DNA of 11,622 nt from Ruminococcaceae bacterium UBA6857 (GTDB lineage: Bacteria > Bacillota > Clostridia > Oscillospirales > Acutalibacteraceae): assembly GCA_002451715.1 (NCBI GenBank), contig DKDD01000042.1:18240-29861 (forward strand), given 5' to 3'. Below are positions 7,483 to 11,622 of this stretch, piece by piece. The number at the start of each line of letters is the position of its first letter. The stretch's first letter is position 1. The notes beneath the pieces were generated by a model. The model did no database searches and was not told the origin of the DNA. It saw only the letters and a program-made list of their open reading frames with translations. The position numbers and the translations under genes are program-made.

Positions 7483-8196
7483 TTAGTCGGCGATCTCCTC
7501 GTCAAGAAGTGCTTTTGCAACACGAAGATCATACGGATAGGTAATCTTGATGTTGTGAACTTCACCTTGAATAAGGTGAACCGGGCAGCCTTTCATGCTG
7601 AAAATTTTGCAGGAGTCGGTAAGAATATCCTTTTCTTCTTCGGTAAGGCTTTCATAAAGTTCTTTAAGCTTTTTTGCTTTGAACGATTGCGGGGTTTGAC
7701 CCTGATAAAGCTTGCTTCTGTCGGGAATGGAAGAGATAATTTTTTTGTCCTGACTTTCAACAATTGTGTCCGTTGCGGGAACAACGGTGTCCGTTGCGCC
7801 GAATTCGATTGCGGCGTCGATGTTTTCGTCGATGATTCTTGCCGAAACAAACGGACGAACCGCGTCGTGGGTAACAATTACGGTGTCGTCATCAAGACCG
7901 TCGGTTTCTTCAATGTAACGAACGGCATTCATGATGGTTTCATTTCTTGTTGAACCGCCTTTGAGAACAAGAACGCGGTCGTTTTCGGGAAGATGCTTTG
8001 CAAGAATGTTCTTGGTGTAGCTTACCCACTGATCGGGGCAAAGAATAATGATTTTTTTGAATGCACTGTTGACATAAAACTTTTCAACGGTGTGAACGAT
8101 GATGGGCTTGTTCTTGAGTGTAAGGTACTGCTTCGGTTTTTCAAGGTTGCCCATTCTGCTGCCGATTCCACCGGCGGCGATTACTGCGTATATCAT
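7483..8196 (-). CDS. tarI: Ribitol-5-phosphate cytidylyltransferase, TarI
   Basis: This 237-residue IspD/TarI family nucleotidyltransferase joins CTP and D-ribitol 5-phosphate to give CDP-ribitol and pyrophosphate in the cytoplasm. CDP-ribitol is the donor for poly(ribitol phosphate) wall teichoic acid and some capsules. Visible motifs are the nucleotide-binding AAGGIGSRMG (7-16) with Lys22 in KPKQ, GGSTRNETI (80-88), THDAVRPF (109-116) and YQGQTPQSF (164-172). IspD of the isoprenoid pathway shares this fold, but the sequence follows Staphylococcus TarI closely (VIVTHDAVRPF, SIP, YQGQTPQSF, NIKIT-PYDL) and the next gene is tarJ. The start is set by GAGGTG seven bases before the ATG. No tarL/K-type polymerase or tarB/F gene is in the window, so the acceptor polymer is unknown. 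Confidence 0.93.
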   Translation of the reverse strand: MIYAVIAAGGIGSRMGNLEKPKQYLTLKNKPIIVHTVEKFYVNSAFKKIIILCPDQWVSYTKNILAKHLPENDRVLVLKGGSTRNETIMNAVRYIEETDGLDDDTVIVTHDAVRPFVSARIIDENIDAAIEFGATDTVVPATDTIVESQDKKIISSIPDRSKLYQGQTPQSFKAKKLKELYESLTEEEKDILTDSCKIFSMKGCPVHLIQGEVHNIKITYPYDLRVAKALLDEEIAD

Positions 8197-8260
8197 TTTT
8201 TCACCTCAAAAATTAGTTTGATTTAATTTTACTGTGTTATAAACTGTTTAACAACAATTT

Positions 8261-8289
8261 ATTTTACCCCATACGGAGCATTTTGTCAA
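8261..8289 (-). promoter_or_regulatory. Near-consensus sigma-A promoter of tarIJ
   Basis: On the - strand, TTGACA (8284-8289) and TAAAAT (8261-8266) are separated by exactly 17 bases. Transcription would start near 8254, giving a leader of about 57 bases before tarI. I see no operator or riboswitch-like structure in that leader. Confidence 0.85.
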
Positions 8290-8363
8290 CTTTATTGAAT
8301 CGTTAGACCGAAATATAAAAATACTTTTAAAATTATTGGCGCATATAATATTAAAACGGTCGC

Positions 8364-8391
8364 TTGACTTTTTTTGACGACCGAGTATAAT
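8364..8391 (+). promoter_or_regulatory. Promoter of a short + strand RNA (putative antitoxin)
   Basis: TTGACT (8364-8369), 16 bases, then a perfect TATAAT (8386-8391). No ORF with an RBS follows on the + strand before the terminator at 8449-8490, so it most likely drives a non-coding RNA of about 90 bases. The inverted repeat CGGTCG (8357-8362) / CGACCG (8379-8384) brackets the -35 element and could be an operator. Confidence 0.78.
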
Positions 8392-8397
8392 ATGAAT

Positions 8398-8490
8398 ATA
8401 AGAAGGGTGCCGCAATAAAGCGGTTTCCCTCTTGATTGTGTTTTATTGAAGAAGCACCGCCAAGTTGGAGTAGGGCGGTGTTTCTTACTT
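8398..8490 (+). ncRNA. Putative type I antitoxin small RNA
   Basis: This is the predicted transcript from the promoter at 8364-8391, with both ends approximate. It starts with a hairpin (8400-8433): an outer stem AAGA(A)GGG with CCCTCTT, an inner stem CCGC with GCGG, and an AATAAA loop. It ends in the terminator hairpin at 8449-8486. It runs against the toxin mRNA of the opposite strand and should be perfectly complementary to that mRNA's 3' region. Two short segments also match the toxin 5' UTR on the same strand, so the RNA could pair there: CCTCTT (8428-8433) versus 8611-8616 at the toxin SD, and an 11-of-15 match of 8408-8422 with 8633-8647. That architecture is known from Fst/par and TxpA/RatA. 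Transcription has not been shown. Confidence 0.62.
8449..8490. terminator. Shared hairpin terminator of toxin mRNA and antitoxin RNA
   Basis: AAGAAGCACCGCC (8449-8461) pairs with GGCGGTGTTTCTT (8474-8486): 13 bp with one G-T wobble and a 12-base loop. The + strand tail is ACTTTTTATG. On the - strand the 3' arm itself ends in CTTCTT and runs into CAATAAAAC. It lies 15 bases past the toxin stop codon on the toxin strand. The + strand loop contains UUGG, which fits the YUNR U-turn motif used for loop recognition in some antisense RNA systems. Confidence 0.8.
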
Positions 8491-8501
8491 TTTATGTAAG
8501 T

Positions 8502-8600
8502 TTATTTCTTGTTACTTATAATTGTGTAACAGAGAGAGATAACATCGACAAGTAGCGAAAGAATCGCCACAACCAAGCTGATTAAAGCCAAGTCCGTCAT
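8502..8600 (-). CDS. Small hydrophobic membrane peptide, putative type I toxin
   Basis: The product is 32 residues, from an ATG at 8600 preceded by a very strong SD (GAGGAGGTGATAAT then ATG). It has a short polar start (MTD), a long hydrophobic segment (LALISLVVAILSLLVDVISL, continuing to about residue 28) and a polar, basic tail (SNKK). An Asp lies inside the membrane segment at residue 19. Size, single membrane helix, charged C-terminus and strong SD match Fst, TxpA, BsrG and 'putative holin-like toxin' peptides of Firmicutes, which damage or perturb the membrane when expressed. The frame could be extended upstream to 67 codons, but that would run through the SD and the predicted 5' UTR, so I reject the longer start. 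Family assignment is by form and context, not by a confirmed match. Confidence 0.72.
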   Translation of the reverse strand: MTDLALISLVVAILSLLVDVISLCYTIISNKK

Positions 8601-8625
8601 ATTATCACCTCCTCTTTTGAGGAGA
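8601..8625 (-). promoter_or_regulatory. SD-sequestering hairpin in the toxin 5' UTR
   Basis: In the toxin mRNA, CUCCUC (from 8624-8619) pairs with GAGGAG (from 8614-8609) around an AAAA loop, and one U-G pair extends it to 7 bp. The GAGGAG arm is the core of the Shine-Dalgarno sequence, so the folded mRNA should be poorly translated. Hiding the SD in a local hairpin is a known feature of type I toxin mRNAs. Confidence 0.75.
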
Positions 8626-8658
8626 ACCCGCCTGCCGTTATTATGCGACACCGAAATC

Positions 8659-8687
8659 ATGATATCATATATATTATAAATTGTCAA
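8659..8687 (-). promoter_or_regulatory. Near-consensus promoter of the putative toxin gene
   Basis: On the - strand, TTGACA (8682-8687), 17 bases, TATCAT (8659-8664). The start point would be near 8652, giving a leader of about 52 bases. The -10 box lies in a perfect 10-bp palindrome, ATGATATCAT (8659-8668). The promoter faces away from mreB. Confidence 0.82.
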
Positions 8688-8754
8688 ATACTGTCGGTGC
8701 TGCAACCAAAATCTTAATTTTCGTATAATAAGGAAATATTTTTCCGAAACTTAC

Positions 8755-8783
8755 TTGAGTATGGAACGGTTTTGGTATATAAT
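8755..8783 (+). promoter_or_regulatory. Promoter of the mre operon
   Basis: TTGAGT (8755-8760), 17 bases, perfect TATAAT (8778-8783). The predicted start near 8790 gives a leader of about 88 bases. The leader contains a perfect 10-bp palindrome, CACAGCTGTG (8802-8811). A second TATAAT at 8724-8729 has no convincing -35 box. Confidence 0.8.
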
Positions 8784-8877
8784 GATATATCCGTTATTTT
8801 GCACAGCTGTGTATATTTAACGCAAATTCAAATTTTATCTTCTTAATTATACATTATTTTCTGGAAGGGGAAGCACT

Positions 8878-9888
8878 ATGCTGTTTTCACAAGATATTGG
8901 AATCGACCTCGGAACGGCGAATACTCTTGTTTTTGTCAAAGGAAAGGGTATTGTTATCAGAGAGCCGTCCGTTGTTGCCGTTAATGTCAGCGCAAGACCG
9001 GGAAAGGTTGTTGCGGTCGGCAACAAGGCAAAAGAAATGATCGGCCGCACTCCGGGTTCAATCACCGCCATGCGTCCGCTTAAAGACGGCGTTATTGCCG
9101 ATTTTGACGTTACCACCGAAATGCTTCGCAAGTTTATTCAAAAAGCAATGGGCAACTCGTTTTTTGCAAAAGCAAGGGTTGTAATCTGCATTCCCTCCGG
9201 CGTTACCGAAGTTGAAAGAAGAAACGTTCATGACGTTGCAATCGAAGCGGGTGCAAAATATGTCAGCCTTATTGAAGAACCGATGGCTGCTGCAATCGGT
9301 GCGGGTCTTCCCGTTTCGGAAGCAATCGGCAGCATGGTTGTCGATATCGGCGGAGGCACGGCGGAAGTTGCCGTAATTTCGCTCGGTGATATCGTTACTT
9401 CGCGTTCTGTAAGAACCGCAGGCGACAGCTTTGACAGCGCAATTATTCAGTATGTTAAGAAAAAATATAATCTTCTCATCGGTGAACGCACGGCGGAAGA
9501 CATCAAAATCAAGATAGGCTCCGCCACTGCGTATGAGGGTGAGGGAAAAATGGAAGTCAAGGGCAGAAACCTTGTTGACGGACTTCCGAAAAATGTTACC
9601 GTAACAAGCGAGGAAATCCGCGAATCGCTTTCGGATTGCGTTGGTCAGATTGTTGAAGCGGTTAAAGAAACGCTTGAAAAAACTCCGCCCGAACTTTCCG
9701 CAGACATCATTGACCACGGAATTATGCTCACGGGCGGCGGCGCACTTCTTCGCGGACTTGACAAACTTATTGCCGACGAAACGGGAATGCCGGTTAACAT
9801 TGCCGATAATCCCCTTGACTGCGTTGTTGACGGCGCAGGAATTTATCTTGAATCCGACGTTCTCGGAAAGATCGGAAAAAGACTTTGA
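8878..9888 (+). CDS. mreB: Rod shape-determining protein MreB, actin-like ATPase
   Basis: This 336-residue bacterial actin is of normal MreB length. It polymerises on ATP into membrane-bound antiparallel filaments that orient the elongation machinery. The motifs are intact: phosphate-1 DIGIDLGTANTLV (6-18), IPSGVTEVERR (105-115), EEPMAAAIGAG (133-143), phosphate-2 VVDIGGGTAEVAV (154-166), GERTAEDIK (202-210) and the adenosine motif LTGGGALLRGL (284-294). The N-terminal MLFSQDIGIDLG, without a long amphipathic helix, is usual for Gram-positive MreB, in which a hydrophobic loop attaches the membrane. AAGGGG (8865-8870) lies 7 bases before the ATG. It could be the paralogue Mbl, but its position directly before mreC favours MreB. 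Confidence 0.97.
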   Translation: MLFSQDIGIDLGTANTLVFVKGKGIVIREPSVVAVNVSARPGKVVAVGNKAKEMIGRTPGSITAMRPLKDGVIADFDVTTEMLRKFIQKAMGNSFFAKARVVICIPSGVTEVERRNVHDVAIEAGAKYVSLIEEPMAAAIGAGLPVSEAIGSMVVDIGGGTAEVAVISLGDIVTSRSVRTAGDSFDSAIIQYVKKKYNLLIGERTAEDIKIKIGSATAYEGEGKMEVKGRNLVDGLPKNVTVTSEEIRESLSDCVGQIVEAVKETLEKTPPELSADIIDHGIMLTGGGALLRGLDKLIADETGMPVNIADNPLDCVVDGAGIYLESDVLGKIGKRL

Positions 9889-9903
9889 GAAAGGACTGTA
9901 CTT

Positions 9904-9921
9904 TTGCCGCAAAGGCGGCAA
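9904..9921 (+). other. Small hairpin between mreB and mreC
   Basis: TTGCCGC (9904-9910) pairs perfectly with GCGGCAA (9915-9921) around AAAG. No U-tract follows, so it is not a simple terminator. It lies between an SD-like AAAGGA after the mreB stop and the mreC start, and may affect processing or mreC translation. Confidence 0.5.
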
Positions 9922-9938
9922 GGGTATGTGCATAAAAG

Positions 9939-10802
9939 ATGAAAAAGTTTTTCAAAAGTACTCAGTTTAAAGCTTTTTCGCTCGTAATCTGCGCTCTTTT
10001 GGTCGGAGCAATTCTTGCTTCGGTTTCGTCAAGCTCTTCTTCGCCGTTCACAAGCGCAATTTCGGTTGTTTTTTCTCCGCTTCAAAAGGCGGCTGAAAAA
10101 ATTGCCGAAAAGTTCGATTGGTTCAACTCCTCTTTTGCAAGCGCCGGAACATACAAGACGGAAAACGAACAGCTTCGCGAAAAAATTGCGGAATACGAAA
10201 AGAAGCTTGCCGATTATGACGAGATGAAACATAAAATTTCGTCATATGAAAATATGCTTGAAGTTAAAGAAAACAACCCGGAAATGAAGCTTTGCCGCGC
10301 CGAAATTATCGGAACGGACAGCGCCGATTTGTTTTCTTCGCTTATTCTTGACAAGGGCAGCAGCGATGACGTTGCGGTCAACGACCCGGTTGTCAGCGGA
10401 AATTACGTTGTCGGAATCGTCAAAAAAGTTAACCCGACATACAGCGTTGTTGAGTCGATCCTCAACCCGTCGGTCAACATCAGCGCAATTGAAAGCGAAA
10501 CGCGCGAGACGGCTTATGTTACCGCCGCAACCGAACAGTCGCTTCAGGGCAAGTGTATCCTTGCCGGACTTGAAAGAACAACCGATATTTCACCCGGCGG
10601 AATCGTTATGACTTCGGGAATAGGCGGAATTTATCCGAAAGGATTCATTGTCGGAACGGTTACTCAGGTTCTTGACAGCGACTATGATCTCACAAGCTAT
10701 GCCGTAATCAATCCGGGCGCAAAGCTCAGCGAGCTTGAAGACGTTTTTGTAATCACCGAATTTAAAGGTCAGGGCATTGAACAAATTGAACTGGAGGACT
10801 GA
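9939..10802 (+). CDS. mreC: Rod shape-determining protein MreC
   Basis: This 287-residue bitopic membrane protein fits the MreC family. It has a short basic cytoplasmic start (MKKFFKSTQFK), one membrane helix at about 12-32, a coiled coil at about 71-108 (TENEQLREKIAEYEKKLADY) and an extracellular beta-domain to the end. Conserved patches are VVSGNYVVGIVKKV (151-164) and TSGIGGIYPKGFIVGTV (225-241). MreC self-associates outside the membrane and activates the PBP2/RodA pair. An in-frame stop at 9933-9935 forces the start at 9939. The only SD-like sequence, AAGGG, lies about 15 bases upstream, which is long, so translation may be weak or coupled to upstream reading. Confidence 0.95.
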   Translation: MKKFFKSTQFKAFSLVICALLVGAILASVSSSSSSPFTSAISVVFSPLQKAAEKIAEKFDWFNSSFASAGTYKTENEQLREKIAEYEKKLADYDEMKHKISSYENMLEVKENNPEMKLCRAEIIGTDSADLFSSLILDKGSSDDVAVNDPVVSGNYVVGIVKKVNPTYSVVESILNPSVNISAIESETRETAYVTAATEQSLQGKCILAGLERTTDISPGGIVMTSGIGGIYPKGFIVGTVTQVLDSDYDLTSYAVINPGAKLSELEDVFVITEFKGQGIEQIELED

Positions 10803-10807
10803 GAAAT

Positions 10808-11350
10808 TTGAACGACGCGCTTTTGAAGTATAAAAAAAGCCTTTACATAAGAAGAGCGCTCATCGTTTTTCTCATCATTCTGACCGCTCTTTTTCAGCAT
10901 ACGCGTGGAGCTTTACCGGTTATCGGCGGCGTTCGGGCAATGCCTTTGGTTGCGCTTGTTGCTGTTGTTGCGCTTTTTGAACGCAGTTTTGCCGGACTTC
11001 TTTTTGGACTTTTTGCCGGTGTACTTTGGGATTTCGCTTCGGCAACAGGCGACGGATTTTTTGCAATAATGCTTTGCCTTGTCGGCTTTTTGTGTGGTCT
11101 TGCGTCAAGCTTCTTGCTTCGAAACAACATTTTTTCCGCGCTGACGGTTTCGTTTGTTTCACTTTTTGTTTGCCTTGCCGCCTATTGGTTCGGCTTTGTC
11201 TATCTCAAAGGTTATGAAGAGTCGGCCGGACTTTTTTTGAGGTATTATCTTCCCTCATGTTTTTATACCCTTGTTTTTACGCCGATTTATTATTATCTTA
11301 TCCGCGGAGTAAAGCGTGCGCTTGACCCGCCGAAAACGCTTGTGTCATAA
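10808..11350 (+). CDS. mreD: Rod shape-determining protein MreD (TTG start)
   Basis: This 180-residue protein is almost entirely hydrophobic, with about five or six membrane helices, as expected for MreD, the membrane partner of MreC. The first codon is TTG, set by a strong SD GGAGG (10793-10797) that overlaps the end of mreC and lies 10 bases upstream. No ATG near this point fits. The N-terminus is basic (KYKKSLYIRR). The segment GLLFGLFAGVLWDFASATGDG at about 61-81 resembles the conserved MreD loop with an acidic residue. The protein is identified mainly by its place after mreC and its topology, since MreD diverges fast. Confidence 0.9.
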   Translation: MNDALLKYKKSLYIRRALIVFLIILTALFQHTRGALPVIGGVRAMPLVALVAVVALFERSFAGLLFGLFAGVLWDFASATGDGFFAIMLCLVGFLCGLASSFLLRNNIFSALTVSFVSLFVCLAAYWFGFVYLKGYEESAGLFLRYYLPSCFYTLVFTPIYYYLIRGVKRALDPPKTLVS

Positions 11351-11397
11351 ATTTTTACATTGATTTATTTTTTGAGGAAAGGACGGTAACGTTTGTT

Positions 11398-11622
11398 ATG
11401 AAAAGAAAAGTAAGCAAAAAAAGGAACGTTGTTGTCGTTTTCCTCATTACGCTTGTTTTTGCCGCATTCCTTGTCAAACTTTGGGATCTTCAGGTTGTTT
11501 CGGCCGGTGAAGCAAAACAGGCTGCCGTTAAAGGAACAGAGGTTTCCGTTGAACCGATTCGCGGCGAAATTCTTGACCGCGACGGAAACACTCTTGCAAC
11601 AAGCAAACAGGTTCGAACAATT
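11398..11622 (+). CDS. mrdA: Class B penicillin-binding protein, PBP2/MrdA-like (5' part)
   Basis: Only the first 75 residues are in the window. They show a basic cytoplasmic start (MKRKVSKKR), one membrane anchor (about 10-27, VVVVFLITLVFAAFLVKL) and the start of the PBP dimerisation domain with RGEILDRDGNTLAT (55-68), a signature of class B PBPs. The transpeptidase domain lies beyond the edge. Its position directly after mreD points to the elongation-specific transpeptidase, PBP2, which works with RodA to cross-link side-wall peptidoglycan. A division or sporulation type (FtsI/SpoVD) is less likely here. The SD GAGGAAAGGA lies rather far (about 14 bases) from the ATG at 11398; no better in-frame start is seen. 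Confidence 0.88.
   Translation, partial: MKRKVSKKRNVVVVFLITLVFAAFLVKLWDLQVVSAGEAKQAAVKGTEVSVEPIRGEILDRDGNTLATSKQVRTI

Noticed and set aside
7483..8196. IspD (isoprenoid MEP pathway cytidylyltransferase) as identity of the tarI gene
   Set aside because: Same fold, but the sequence follows TarI closely and the gene is coupled to tarJ, not to ispF.
8484..8501. Inverted repeat CTTAC/GTAAG next to the toxin stop codon
   Set aside because: Only 5 bp with an AT-rich loop; much weaker than the adjacent 13-bp hairpin and not needed as a terminator.
8502..8705. 67-codon version of the toxin frame starting near 8705
   Set aside because: It would start upstream of the toxin promoter and read through the SD and 5' UTR hairpin; the strong SD clearly sets the start at 8600.
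9058..9933. Open frame of 291 codons on the - strand across mreB
   Set aside because: It is a shadow of mreB, with low-complexity Phe/Asn/Arg-rich sequence and no recognisable domain.

Overview
The window looks like a chromosomal piece of a low-to-moderate GC Firmicute, most likely an anaerobic gut-type clostridium (Oscillospiraceae or Lachnospiraceae-like). I infer this from the AGGAGG-type ribosome binding sites, classic TTGACA/TATAAT promoters, an mreBCD-PBP operon, a Gram-positive tarI/tarJ pair, and a very large Cys-rich repeat protein of the style common in clostridial secretomes. There are no rRNA or tRNA genes, insertion sequences, phage genes or CRISPR arrays.

Left part (1-5850). 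One giant secreted protein of about 1836 residues fills bases 1-5510. Its start codon falls one base before the window, so the N-terminal end of its signal peptide must be read from base 1. It has an N-terminal beta-rich region, an InlB/Listeria-Bacteroides-type repeat region, about 20 Cys/His repeats, more InlB-like repeats, a Cna-B/carboxypeptidase-regulatory-like domain, and a C-terminal CxCxCH-plus-helix module. A strong terminator follows. Next comes a 34-codon gene (5677-5781) with an excellent RBS and its own terminator, encoding an amphipathic helical peptide.

Middle part (5855-8290). A GNAT acetyltransferase gene on the + strand meets a two-gene operon on the - strand across a shared hairpin terminator. 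The operon is tarI (ribitol-5-phosphate cytidylyltransferase) followed by tarJ (ribulose-5-phosphate reductase), which together make CDP-ribitol for ribitol-containing wall polymers. It has a near-consensus promoter just upstream of tarI.

Intergenic region 8290-8877. This region holds what I read as a complete, convergently transcribed type I toxin-antitoxin locus. A 32-residue membrane peptide on the - strand has a near-consensus promoter and an SD sequence buried in a 5' UTR hairpin. An opposing + strand promoter drives a short structured RNA, and the two transcripts meet at a shared hairpin terminator. The layout resembles Fst/par and TxpA/RatA, but sequence membership in those families is not shown here.

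Right part (8878-11622). The cell-shape operon mreB, mreC, mreD and the start of a class B penicillin-binding protein (mrdA/PBP2-like) runs off the right edge. MreB filaments, MreC/MreD and the PBP form the elongation machinery that inserts side-wall peptidoglycan. With tarIJ nearby, most of the right half concerns cell-envelope construction.
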